A stretch of 64,000 nucleotides of DNA, from positions 1-64,000 of the forward strand of contig JAHHUH010000007.1 of assembly GCA_020024105.1 (NCBI GenBank), given 5' to 3'. Position 1 is the stretch's first letter; the number at the start of each line of letters is the position of its first letter. Below are positions 33,302 to 42,273 of this stretch, piece by piece. The stretch comes from Phascolarctobacterium sp. (GTDB lineage: Bacteria; Bacillota; Negativicutes; Acidaminococcales; Acidaminococcaceae). Under the pieces are notes generated by a model. The model did no database searches, was not told the origin of the DNA, and saw only the letters and a program-made list of their open reading frames with translations. A program made the position numbers and the translations under genes.

Positions 33302-34387
33302 TTATTTCGGGGATACATTAGCCTGAAGAATACGGTTGAAGGTAACCTGCATGGTTTCGGCAGCTTCGTCACTGTATTTAAAGAGCAAATCCCCTTTCTT
33401 GGTATGATAGGTGACAATATTAATACCATCAAAATCTGCACCAGAAATTTCTGTAAGTGGTACAGCCTGAGAATATTTTTGACCTAAGTAGATAATTCTC
33501 TGATTGGTAATGAAGAAGTAGCCTAATTCCAGCATAACAGTTGCTTCTTCTTTGATAATGGGTTGTTCGATTTTTTCGCCCTTGAAGGAAACGGTTTCGT
33601 CAATGCTGAATTTACGGGTTAATTCAAAATAATTATCCTCACGTTCTGTCAGCTTGTGTTCGCAAAGGCCACAATTAGCATAAATGTAACATTCTTCGCC
33701 TGGCTTTAAAGGGAAATTTACTTTTATGGGACGAGGCTCTCTGTTTTCAGCATTCCAGATGTTGCGATATTTATTTAAAGCATTTTCAATATTGTTCTTT
33801 AATTCAAAGGGGATATCGATGGCCTTACATTTATTAAGGAAAAGCTCTTCTTCAGTAGGTGTATAGCGTTGGCGTTCACTAATGCCGTCAAAAATTTTGT
33901 TGAAGTAATCAGCAAAGGCCTGTTTACGAATATGCAGGCTGTCCTCATAATCATAACCAAAAATATCGTTCAGCTCTTTGATTGTGTGAGGCTCCTCTTC
34001 GTTGAGTAAATTGGTACAGCGTATGTAGAAGGCAGCGGTTTTAGCGCCTTTGTCAGCTAACTTTACCAGATGGGGTGGCAGCTGAAGCAGGTCGGCCAGA
34101 TATTGTGCCTGAGCAAAGAGGTCGTCCTCCGGGCTTTGGGCATCGCTGTACAGATGGTCAGCAAATTTGCGATAAAGGTTGGAACGTTGTTCTAGAGTAT
34201 GCTCATTTAATTTAGCACTCCAACGTTTTAAAGCTGCCTGTAGCTTTTCAGGAGTTAAAGCCTGCGCTGTATCAGCTTCTGCTAAAATATTATTAATTTC
34301 TGCCCAGGCATTGGCTGATGGTTTGCCATTCATCAGGGTAGAAAACAATCCACGTTCTTCTAAATCTTGGTGAGTGTAGGGCTTCAC
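33302..34387 (-). CDS. Cytosolic protein of unknown function with PH-like C-terminus
   Basis: 361 residues, no signal or membrane segment. The N-terminal two thirds is helical and charged. The centre has YIYANCGLCEHKL, a possible Cys pair. The C-terminal part (about 285-355) reads LGYFFITNQRIIYLGQ, VPLTEISGADFDG, VTYHTKKGDLLFKY, the pattern of bacterial PH-like (GRAM-like) domains. GTG start with AGGAAG seven bases upstream. First gene of the pair with the small secreted protein. Confidence 0.65.
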   Translation of the reverse strand: MKPYTHQDLEERGLFSTLMNGKPSANAWAEINNILAEADTAQALTPEKLQAALKRWSAKLNEHTLEQRSNLYRKFADHLYSDAQSPEDDLFAQAQYLADLLQLPPHLVKLADKGAKTAAFYIRCTNLLNEEEPHTIKELNDIFGYDYEDSLHIRKQAFADYFNKIFDGISERQRYTPTEEELFLNKCKAIDIPFELKNNIENALNKYRNIWNAENREPRPIKVNFPLKPGEECYIYANCGLCEHKLTEREDNYFELTRKFSIDETVSFKGEKIEQPIIKEEATVMLELGYFFITNQRIIYLGQKYSQAVPLTEISGADFDGINIVTYHTKKGDLLFKYSDEAAETMQVTFNRILQANVSPK

Positions 34388-34569
34388 GATGACACTTCCT
34401 TTTAAACATATTTATTATATTATACAGGATTTTGTCAGATACATAAAGCAATAACTTGATGAAAATCTCTAAATTTGATTTTTCTTTGAAATATAATATG
34501 GGTTATTATTCGCTAGGGGGAGATATGTTATAATATATGCCAGATAGATGATTGCTTGGAGATGATAAA

Positions 34570-35799
34570 ATGCAGGAAGAAAAAGATAATTCTCATGCTG
34601 AAATAAATTGGCAGTTAAATTTGATCGTCCTTTGGATAGGTTCCTTTTTGGCCTGTGCCAGCTATACCATGTGTATTCCCTTTCTACCGGTATTTTTGCT
34701 GCAGGACTTACATGTTGCCCAACAGGATGTTAACTTCTGGAGTGGGCTGACTTTTTCCATTGCCTTTTTGGGTGCAGGTATTATGGCGCCCTATTGGGGA
34801 GCCCGTGGTGATAAGGTGGGTCAGCGGCGGATGGCTATTCGTGCCGGCTTTGGTTTGGCAGTAACCTATTTTATGACGGGCCTGTGTCAGAATGCCTGGC
34901 ATTTATTTCTAGTGCGTGGCTTTTGTGGCTTAATTAGTGGCTTTGTCCCAGCCTCCATGTCACTGGTTTCTTCTACTATTCCCAAGAATAAGCTGGGCTG
35001 GGGGATGGGATTGATGCAGACTGCTATTGCCAGCGGTAATATTATTGGACCACTTCTAGGTGGCTATATGAGCAGCTGGTTTGGCATGCGCATGTCCTTC
35101 TTCTTAGGAGGCGGCTTTTTGTTTATTTCTACGTTATTGGTTGTATTCCTTGTCAAGGACGTACCTCACTGTAAGACCTGTCGTGCTAAAAAGAATAACC
35201 TGTTCAAGGATATCGGAACAGCCTTACGCAATGCGGATTTACGTTATGTCATGTGTATGTTCTTTGTTGTCCAGGGTTGCATTATGCTTATCCAGCCTCT
35301 GATTACCATGTATGTAGGAGAGCTGATGGGTAAGATGGATGACGAAACCATTCAGATGGCAGGAATTATCTTTTCTCTGGCTGGGGTTGCCGGTATTCTT
35401 GCTTCCACCTTTTGGGGTAAGCAGGGACAGAAGCATGGCTATATTCTTATGTTCTGTCTAGTAACCTTTAGCGCCGGTATCGTGAATTTATTCCAATATG
35501 TTGTTCAGGACGTATACCAGTTTGCTCTGGTACAATTTATTTATGGGCTATTTCTTTCTGGTGCAGTACCCAATATTAATGCACGTCTGGTGGAATCAAC
35601 TGACCAGGCTATGCGTGGTAAGGCCTTTGGTCTTTTAACCTCGGCGCAGCAGCTGGGGGGAGTGTTTGGTCCTTTGCTGGGCGGTGTTTTTGGTAGATAT
35701 ATGTCCACACGATATGTGCTTATGCTGGCCGGCTGTATTCTGCTGACGGTTTCTGTTTATACCTATTGTACAAAGGTAAAGGGTGACAAAGCTCTCTAG
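34570..35799 (+). CDS. MFS drug-type efflux transporter (MdtG-like)
   Basis: 409 residues, twelve predicted membrane segments in two halves with a central cytosolic loop (VPHCKTCRAKKNN). APYWGARGDKVGQRRM is the MFS motif A between segments 2 and 3; MGLMQTAIASGNIIGPLLGG is the motif C of drug:H+ antiporters. ATG 34570 has GGAG eight bases ahead; an upstream TTG frame (34552) is not needed. Extended -10 TGTTATAAT (34526-34534) upstream. Substrate unknown. Confidence 0.87.
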   Translation: MQEEKDNSHAEINWQLNLIVLWIGSFLACASYTMCIPFLPVFLLQDLHVAQQDVNFWSGLTFSIAFLGAGIMAPYWGARGDKVGQRRMAIRAGFGLAVTYFMTGLCQNAWHLFLVRGFCGLISGFVPASMSLVSSTIPKNKLGWGMGLMQTAIASGNIIGPLLGGYMSSWFGMRMSFFLGGGFLFISTLLVVFLVKDVPHCKTCRAKKNNLFKDIGTALRNADLRYVMCMFFVVQGCIMLIQPLITMYVGELMGKMDDETIQMAGIIFSLAGVAGILASTFWGKQGQKHGYILMFCLVTFSAGIVNLFQYVVQDVYQFALVQFIYGLFLSGAVPNINARLVESTDQAMRGKAFGLLTSAQQLGGVFGPLLGGVFGRYMSTRYVLMLAGCILLTVSVYTYCTKVKGDKAL

Positions 35800-35808
35800 A
35801 GCTGAAGA

Positions 35809-35842
35809 AAAACTCTAGCTACTGTAGTAGCTGGAGTTTTTT
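35809..35842 (+). terminator. Terminator after the MFS gene
   Basis: AAAACTCTAGCTACT pairs with AGTAGCTGGAGTTTT (one G-T), six T follow. Confidence 0.85.
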
Positions 35843-35932
35843 GCTTTAGAATATAAAAAATATACAAAATTGTTATAATTTCTGCTTCTGCTAGGGTATA
35901 TAATGTGTTAGCAACTAGAAAGAAGGATGAAA

Positions 35933-37294
35933 ATGATAGAAAAGCAGATGGATGAGCCTTCAATATATGCTAAAATGGATTTGGTTTTACGTACGGGAAA
36001 GCTGATGGTGGAATGTGGTGCGGATACTAAGCGCTGCGTGCGGGATATGCTACGTACGGCAGCTTATTTAGGGATGGACTGGCAAAAGCTGCAGCTGCAT
36101 ATGGCTTATACGACAATTATGCTCAATGTGTATGAGCAGGGAAAATCCTATACCATGTTTTGTAAATGCTATCGTCATGGCGTGGATTTGAAAACAAATT
36201 TACAGGTAAGTGGTTTAAGCTGGCAAGCCTTAAAAAATAAATATAGCTTTGCCCGCTACGATAAGGAACTGGGCCTCATCGAGGAGGCAGTAAATAAGCC
36301 CTTGTATTCCCGTTGTATTATGTCCTTGGGGGCCGGTCTGGCCTGCAGCAGTTTTTGTCGTTTATTTGGTGGTGACTTTATCGCCTGCTGTTTTACCTTT
36401 CTGGCTTCCGTAATCGGCTGGTGGGTACGATTTATATGTATGCGTCTGGAAATAAATGTTTATGCCTGCACCGCTCTTGCTGCTACCATTGCTACCCTGT
36501 TCGCTTTTTTTAGTCTGAGCTGGCCCCTGTCAGGTACACCCTGGCATCCCATGGTTGCCTGTACCCTGTTTCTGATACCAGGCGTTCATCTGATTAATGC
36601 AGTGGATGACTTTTTGAATAATTATCTTCTTTCAGGTATGGCTAGAATGCTGCACGGCTCCCTGTCCGTAGTGGCGATGACCTTTGGCATTGTTTGCGCT
36701 CTGGCGATTTGTAAGAAGCCGGAATTTACGGAATTGACAATTATGCCCCAGAGCCTGTATTTTTCCCAGGGGGTTGCTGCTGCCCTGGCGGCCGTAGGCT
36801 TTGCCATTATTTTTAATGTTCCTAAAAGGCTCCTGGTAATTGCTGCCTTGGGCAGCAGTATTGCAGTTTGTCTGAGAAACTTTTTACTTGTGTCCTGGCA
36901 GATTCCCTTGACGGAGGCTACTTTTGTCGGTGCGGCGGCTGTGAGTATTTTAGGCTTCATCCTGCTCAAAAGCTTTCATGCACCTTTGTTTGTTATCACT
37001 ATTCCGGCGGTTATTCCTTTAATCCCGGGAGTTTTGCTATATCGTCTACTTTATGATTTGATTTTAATTAATCAGCTGAGTCCTAGGGAGCTTTTGCTAG
37101 GTCTACAAAATGGAATTGAAGGTATATTGGTTATTTTGGCTATTTCCTTGGGTGTTACCCTGCCCGATGTGGTGGCGCATCAGTTTATAGAGCATCACAA
37201 GCAGAAGCAGCTGTATAAATTGCTTTTGAAGAATAATTTGGATAGTAGTCTGGCACAAAAATTTGCCCTGGATAGGGCAAGTAAGAGGGAGTAA
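35933..37294 (+). CDS. Threonine/serine exporter, ThrE family
   Basis: 453 residues. N-terminal cytosolic region (DLVLRTGKLMVECGADTKRC, typical of the YjjP/ThrE N-domain) followed by about ten membrane segments; the ThrE domain (YjjP-like) and the C-terminal ThrE_2 (YjjB-like) are fused, as in Corynebacterium ThrE. FLIPGVHLINAVDDFLNN and IPAVIPLIPGVLLYR are the conserved PG motifs of the two halves. Exports small amino acids by proton motive force. ATG 35933 is preferred over 35927, which abuts the AAGAAGG site. Confidence 0.85.
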   Translation: MIEKQMDEPSIYAKMDLVLRTGKLMVECGADTKRCVRDMLRTAAYLGMDWQKLQLHMAYTTIMLNVYEQGKSYTMFCKCYRHGVDLKTNLQVSGLSWQALKNKYSFARYDKELGLIEEAVNKPLYSRCIMSLGAGLACSSFCRLFGGDFIACCFTFLASVIGWWVRFICMRLEINVYACTALAATIATLFAFFSLSWPLSGTPWHPMVACTLFLIPGVHLINAVDDFLNNYLLSGMARMLHGSLSVVAMTFGIVCALAICKKPEFTELTIMPQSLYFSQGVAAALAAVGFAIIFNVPKRLLVIAALGSSIAVCLRNFLLVSWQIPLTEATFVGAAAVSILGFILLKSFHAPLFVITIPAVIPLIPGVLLYRLLYDLILINQLSPRELLLGLQNGIEGILVILAISLGVTLPDVVAHQFIEHHKQKQLYKLLLKNNLDSSLAQKFALDRASKRE

Positions 37295-37296
37295 AA

Positions 37297-37336
37297 AAAG
37301 CTAGCCGAGCTTTTAGTCCAGCTAGCTTTCTTTTTT
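37297..37336. terminator. Bidirectional terminator between thrE-like and C39-like genes
   Basis: AAAGCTAGC (37297-37305) pairs with GCTAGCTTT (37321-37329), with T-rich sequence on either side; the minus-strand stop codon follows at once. Confidence 0.75.
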
Positions 37337-38079
37337 TATTGGGGTTTGGCAATCAGCCAGGGATTTTTTTGTTCTGAACGGCTGAAAAGCTGGGCGTCGA
37401 ACCACATATAGTAAAGCTTTTGAGCATTTTCAATATTATAGCCGTCCTGGACATGGTCAGCTAAATCGAAGGAATCAGCCAGGATGACTACATCATCACC
37501 GGGATAATCCGTGCCCATAGTGTCGTAGCCGATGATAACCCGATAGTGACCACCCCATTCCACATTTTCAATAATTATCGGTGTATTGGAGCGCAGCGCC
37601 TGCTGGACAAACTGCCGGAAGCTGGCAAAGTTTGCGGGTGTAGTACTATTGCTGGAGGATTGGACCTGCCAGCCTAGGCTGGTAAAGTAGTTGGCAACTC
37701 CTTTGATGGTGGTACCATTTAGGTTATTACTCTGCATGATAGCAGCTATTTCCTCCTCTGTATGGGGGAGCCTTCCTAAGAAATGTTCCACAACCATGGC
37801 TGCCGCTACAGGAGCACAGGTATAACCAGTACTTTGCTGCCTGGTTTTAAAATGGCTGAGAACGGTAAGATGGTCATTGCTTTGCAGATTGTAGACATCG
37901 GGAGCGGCAAAATAGGGCGAGGTCTGTATATCCTGATTTCCCTGAAGCTGAAAAGCACTACAGCCAGTGGAATTGGTGGTACCACTGGAGCTTGGCTGCA
38001 TATGTAGCAGGTAATTAAGTCCGCCCAGGAATAGGGCGGCTCCTAATAGTAAAAATAAATATTTTATTTCTTTACGCAT
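37336..38079 (-). CDS. Secreted or anchored C39-like cysteine protease
   Basis: 247 residues. N-terminal membrane anchor or signal (about 7-26). Papain-like C39_2 fold: catalytic Cys88 in GYTCAPVAAAMV, His178 in GGHYRVIIGYD, Asp in ILADSFD (about 202). No ABC transporter domain, so it is not a bacteriocin-processing exporter; a peptidase acting outside the membrane is inferred. Starts inside the end of cca (16-base overlap) with GAGGGAAAT upstream, so expression is coupled to tRNA maturation enzyme synthesis. Confidence 0.8.
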   Translation of the reverse strand: MRKEIKYLFLLLGAALFLGGLNYLLHMQPSSSGTTNSTGCSAFQLQGNQDIQTSPYFAAPDVYNLQSNDHLTVLSHFKTRQQSTGYTCAPVAAAMVVEHFLGRLPHTEEEIAAIMQSNNLNGTTIKGVANYFTSLGWQVQSSSNSTTPANFASFRQFVQQALRSNTPIIIENVEWGGHYRVIIGYDTMGTDYPGDDVVILADSFDLADHVQDGYNIENAQKLYYMWFDAQLFSRSEQKNPWLIAKPQ

Positions 38080-39593
38080 ATTTCCCTCTTTGGCTTTTGT
38101 AAGCTGGCCTGACGGGCCAGGTTCTTTTTGACAGCACTAAGCAGGGCTTCTTTTTCATTGGGGAGGTTGCCAGCCTGTACCCTTTGCAGAAGATAGGCTA
38201 GAATCGTCTGAATTTGCTTTTGGTCAATCAATGGCAACAAATCCCTACCTAAAATAGCTAAGTCACTGGGAATAATGGGCATCTGGGTAGTTGCCAGCTG
38301 GATGACCTGTCGTCCAATCAGCTGTCCTTTTTCCATAATTTGAGGATTATACCTGGCATTAGTAGCACCCATATCAGCTAAGAAAACCTTCACCAGCTGG
38401 GTATAGCCATAGACCAGCTCCTGTTGGTTGTGGAAGGTACCGCTGACTGCTTCACCACGTACCCAGTGGAGTAAGGACCTTTCCTGGGTATGAAGCATGG
38501 GACCAAAGCGCATATGTTGGGCTACCAGCCAGATTACGAGACGGCTAAAGCTTTCCGGATAGCGGAAGCGACGTAAAATAGCCGTGCTCAGCTCTGCACT
38601 TTTAACTTCATGCCCAAAATCAGAGGGCTGTCCCTCCTTATTAAGGCTCCGGATACCGGGAAGACCCTTGCCGAAGTCGTGGAGCAGCATGGCCCAGCGG
38701 ATTTCTAGTTCCCGGGGACTATTGTCCAGTGCATTAAGGGTATGCTCCAAGGTATTGTAATAATGGTAACGGGGATTCTGCTGTAAGCCTACAAGGTGGC
38801 GGAGCTCCGGTAAAATAGGTACCTCCCGGTAACTACCGTTTTCTTTAACACGGCAGCAGGCATCCGTAAGCCCTGTTGCAGCTAAAAGCATGAGACCGTG
38901 ACCAGCATGGGGACTGACTAAAAGTAGCTCCAGTTCCTTGCGTACTCTTTCCAGGGAAAGACCGGCGCAGTTTTCTACAGGAAAGACAAAATTATGAGGT
39001 AGATAGTAGGGCGTATTTTCCATGCCGAAGGAGGGTAATAAACCTTCCTTCTGGACATAGGTAAAGCCCAGCTGGCCTACAAAACGGCAGGCACGGAACA
39101 TTCTGAGGGCGTCCTCGTGATAACGCTTTTGGGCATTTCCCACGGTGCGGATGACCTTGGCCTTTAAATCTTCTAATCCGCCAAAATAGTCATAGAGCTG
39201 ACCTCGTAAATCCAGAGCCATGGCATTAATTGTAAAATCTCGACGGCTCAAATCCTCCTGCAGGCTTTGACAATACCAGACTTTATCCGGCTTATGAGCA
39301 TCCTGCCCGTAGCTTTCGTTACGAAAGGTAGTGATTTCGACGGCTTCCTCTTCTACTACCACGACGACGCAGCCAAAATTATTGCCTAAATTAGCTATAG
39401 TATGCCAGCCCTGCTCCTGGCAGATAGCTTCTATCTGCTGGGGAAGAGCATTGGTGGTAATGTCATAATCATGGGGTTCCTTTTCCAGTAATAAATCACG
39501 GACGGAGCCGCCGACAAGGTAGCCTTGGTAGCCTGCTGCTTCCAGGGCTTCCAAAATTTTTTTTATTTTAATGGGAATATTCTTATCTAACAT
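38064..39593 (-). CDS. cca: CCA tRNA nucleotidyltransferase with HD domain
   Basis: 509 residues. Nucleotidyltransferase head: YLVGGSVRDLLL and HDYDITTNA (catalytic DxD), RRDFTINAMALD, RYHEDALRMFRACRF. Beyond residue about 270 an HD domain (HTLNALDNS..., LLHDFGKG) is present. Adds or repairs CCA on tRNA; the HD part suggests additional phosphohydrolase activity. It is longer than the minimal class II enzyme, as usual for HD-containing forms. Some members of this family are poly(A) polymerases. Confidence 0.9.
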   Translation of the reverse strand: MLDKNIPIKIKKILEALEAAGYQGYLVGGSVRDLLLEKEPHDYDITTNALPQQIEAICQEQGWHTIANLGNNFGCVVVVVEEEAVEITTFRNESYGQDAHKPDKVWYCQSLQEDLSRRDFTINAMALDLRGQLYDYFGGLEDLKAKVIRTVGNAQKRYHEDALRMFRACRFVGQLGFTYVQKEGLLPSFGMENTPYYLPHNFVFPVENCAGLSLERVRKELELLLVSPHAGHGLMLLAATGLTDACCRVKENGSYREVPILPELRHLVGLQQNPRYHYYNTLEHTLNALDNSPRELEIRWAMLLHDFGKGLPGIRSLNKEGQPSDFGHEVKSAELSTAILRRFRYPESFSRLVIWLVAQHMRFGPMLHTQERSLLHWVRGEAVSGTFHNQQELVYGYTQLVKVFLADMGATNARYNPQIMEKGQLIGRQVIQLATTQMPIIPSDLAILGRDLLPLIDQKQIQTILAYLLQRVQAGNLPNEKEALLSAVKKNLARQASLQKPKREICVKK

Positions 39594-39749
39594 TTTTCAA
39601 ACGACCTTTTCCATATTTTCTTCATTGTAACATGATTTTAGTAGGAATGGGAATAAGCAGAAAGAGAATTATAGAGATTTTAAAGAATCTTTCCCTAGAG
39701 AATATTTTATCAGAGCTGGATAATACACAGTTTTTTAACGTTCCAGGTG

Positions 39750-39779
39750 TTGTATAAGATGGCTTACGCAGGTTATAAT
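39750..39779 (+). promoter_or_regulatory. obg promoter
   Basis: TTGTAT (39750-39755), 18-base spacer, TATAAT (39774-39779). It lies in the 226-base gap between divergent cca and obg, which has nothing else recognisable. Confidence 0.6.
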
Positions 39780-39819
39780 AGATGAAGAATATAAAAATTA
39801 TGTAATAGGAGTATAGATA

Positions 39820-41094
39820 ATGTTTATTGACAGAGCAAGAATTTATGTAGAAGCAGGCGACGGCGGCGATGGTATGAGTAGCTTCCGTCGTGAAAAATTT
39901 GTAGAAAAGGGCGGTCCCAATGGTGGTAATGGTGGCCGTGGCGGCGACGTTGTCCTGGTGGCTGATAAAAATTTAAATACCCTGATTGATTTTCGCTACA
40001 AGAGAAAATATGTAGCTAAGCGCGGTGGGCAGGGTGGTAATAAAAACTGTACCGGTGTACGTGCTGACGTGGTATATGTAAAGGTGCCCATGGGCACTCT
40101 CGTGCGCGATGAAGCAACCGATGTTGTTGTAGCCGATCTGACCGAGGACGGTCAAACCTTCCTGGCTGCCAAGGGTGGCCGTGGTGGTAAGGGTAATGCC
40201 TGCTATGTAACCAGCACCAATCGTGCTCCGACTTTTGCCGAAAAGGGTGAGCCCGGTGAGAGCCGTTGGTTAAAATTAGAATTAAAGCTATTGGCAGATG
40301 TGGGTCTGGTGGGTTATCCTAGTGTAGGTAAATCCAGCATTATTGCTAAGGTCAGTGCGGCACGTCCGGAAATTGCAGCCTACCATTTTACCACATTGAC
40401 TCCAGTTTTAGGTGTGGTTCGTATTGATGATGAGCGCAGCTTTGTCCTGGCTGATATTCCCGGCCTGATTGAGGGTGCTCATGAGGGTGTAGGACTGGGA
40501 CACGATTTTCTGCGTCATGTTGAGCGTACTAAGGTACTGCTCCATGTTATTGACGTGGCCGGTGTGGATGGCCGTGATCCCATTGATGATTTTGAAAAAA
40601 TCAATTATGAATTGGCGCAGCATAGCGAACGCCTTTCCCAAAGAAAGCAGATTGTTGTAGCCAATAAGATGGATTTGCCGGAAGCAGAAGAAAATTATGA
40701 ACGTCTGAAAGAATATGTAGAAGTGCGTGGCTATGAAATTGTGAAGGTTTCTGCAGCTACCGGTGAGGGTCTGCGTGAGCTGATGTATAAGGCTTACGAT
40801 TTGATGCAGCAGTACGTACCCGATGAGGAAGAAATTGAATTGGGTGTTTTTGAAGACGTTGATCCAGACAGCTATGAAATCGTGGCTGGTGAGGATAGTG
40901 ATTTTGAAGTTAAGGGCAAGAACATCGAACGTTTAGTTGCTATGACTAATTTTGATAATGAAGAAGCACTGTACCGTTTCCAATTAATCTGGAAACGCTT
41001 AGGCATTGATGAGGCCTTGAAGGCAAAGGGCGTTGAGGAGGGTCAAACTGTCCGTATTCGCGATATGGTCTTTGAATATAAAGAGAACTACTAA
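39820..41094 (+). CDS. obg: GTPase Obg
   Basis: 424 residues. Gly-rich OBG fold (1-157; GGPNGGNGGRGGDVV, GGQGGNKNCTG), G domain (158-335) with GYPSVGKSS (G1), TTLTPVLGVV (G2), DIPGLIEGAHEG (G3), NKMD (G4) and SAA (G5), then the OCT domain (about 345-424) found in Firmicutes. Essential GTPase in ribosome assembly and stress signalling. proB starts 39 bases later, and Obg-ProB-ProA is a common arrangement in Negativicutes and Clostridia. Confidence 0.96.
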   Translation: MFIDRARIYVEAGDGGDGMSSFRREKFVEKGGPNGGNGGRGGDVVLVADKNLNTLIDFRYKRKYVAKRGGQGGNKNCTGVRADVVYVKVPMGTLVRDEATDVVVADLTEDGQTFLAAKGGRGGKGNACYVTSTNRAPTFAEKGEPGESRWLKLELKLLADVGLVGYPSVGKSSIIAKVSAARPEIAAYHFTTLTPVLGVVRIDDERSFVLADIPGLIEGAHEGVGLGHDFLRHVERTKVLLHVIDVAGVDGRDPIDDFEKINYELAQHSERLSQRKQIVVANKMDLPEAEENYERLKEYVEVRGYEIVKVSAATGEGLRELMYKAYDLMQQYVPDEEEIELGVFEDVDPDSYEIVAGEDSDFEVKGKNIERLVAMTNFDNEEALYRFQLIWKRLGIDEALKAKGVEEGQTVRIRDMVFEYKENY

Positions 41095-41133
41095 GAGACC
41101 AAAAGAAATATATTTTAGAGGGGATTTGTAAGG

Positions 41134-42264
41134 ATGGAAAAGCAGGAAGCGCGTCAGGCTCTGTGCCAGGCAAAGCGCATAGTTGTTAAGGTAGGCAGTA
41201 GTACTATTACTTATGCCAATGGTAAAAGAAATTTTAGTCAGATTGACAGGATTGCTCGTGAATTATCTGATTTACAAAATCAGGGCAAGGAAATGATTTT
41301 AGTTACTTCAGGTGCCGTAGCTGTAGGTGTGGACCGTTTGGGATTGCCTAAGAAGCCGGATAATATTCCTGGTAAGCAGGCGGCAGCAGCCGTTGGTCAA
41401 GGGGTGCTGATGCATACCTATGAGAAGTTTTTTGCTGATTACGGTCAGACCGTGGCTCAGGTTTTGTTGACGAAGACTGAAGCTCTAGACCGTCATCGTT
41501 ATACAAATTCCCGTAATACTTTCATGGAATTACTTAAGCAAAGGGTTATTCCCATTGTGAATGAAAATGACGTGGTAGCCCTGGATGAATTGAAAATTGG
41601 TGATAATGATAATATGTCTGCTCTCGTAGCAGGTATTGTAGATGCGGATTTAGTGATCATTCTTTCCGATGTGGATGGTCTCTATACTGCCAATCCTCAG
41701 ACTCATCCGGAGGCTGAGCTGGTGAGTGAGGTGCAGGAAATTACACCTGCCATTGAAGCTAGTGCTGGTGGCGTAGGCTCATGTCTGGGCACCGGTGGTA
41801 TGGCCACTAAGATTCAGGCGGCTAAGGCTGCTAATAGCAGCGGTATCCATCTGGTGATTGCCAGTGGTACTGAAAAAAATGCTATTCCTCGTATTTTACA
41901 GGGAGAACAGATTGGTACGCTTTTTGTCAGTCGTGAAAATCGTCTGCAGTTCCGTAAGCGTTGGTTAGCCTTTGGTGCCAGCATCCAGGGTAGTATTACT
42001 GTAGACGCCGGTTGTGCCAAGGCTTTGACAGCGGGCAGCAGTATTCTTCCTGCCGGTGTGGTAGCGGTTACCGGTAGCTTTGAGCCCGGCGCTACTATTA
42101 GTGTGCGTGATCTTGAGGGTCGCGAACTGGCTCGTGGCCTGGTGCATTATAGCGCTGTGGAAATGGAGCAGCTCCGTGGCTGCAAATCTGTAGATATTGA
42201 ACGTTTAATTGGACATAAAAATTATGATGAGGTCATTCATCGTGATGATCTGGTGCTTTTCTGA
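41134..42264 (+). CDS. proB: Glutamate 5-kinase
   Basis: 376 residues: amino-acid kinase domain (1-260; VVKVGSSTIT, LVTSGAVAVG, IPIVNENDVVALDE, DNDNMSALVA, LLSDVDGLY-like ILSDVDGLYTANP) plus C-terminal PUA domain (about 285-365; ILPAGVVAVTGSFEPGATIS). First step of proline synthesis, usually feedback-inhibited by proline. Ends ten bases before proA. Confidence 0.96.
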   Translation: MEKQEARQALCQAKRIVVKVGSSTITYANGKRNFSQIDRIARELSDLQNQGKEMILVTSGAVAVGVDRLGLPKKPDNIPGKQAAAAVGQGVLMHTYEKFFADYGQTVAQVLLTKTEALDRHRYTNSRNTFMELLKQRVIPIVNENDVVALDELKIGDNDNMSALVAGIVDADLVIILSDVDGLYTANPQTHPEAELVSEVQEITPAIEASAGGVGSCLGTGGMATKIQAAKAANSSGIHLVIASGTEKNAIPRILQGEQIGTLFVSRENRLQFRKRWLAFGASIQGSITVDAGCAKALTAGSSILPAGVVAVTGSFEPGATISVRDLEGRELARGLVHYSAVEMEQLRGCKSVDIERLIGHKNYDEVIHRDDLVLF

Positions 42265-42273
42265 GGTGGCAAG

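Noticed and set aside
37336..38079. C39-like protein as a bacteriocin-processing system
   Set aside because: No ABC transporter domain and no double-glycine leader peptide gene nearby.
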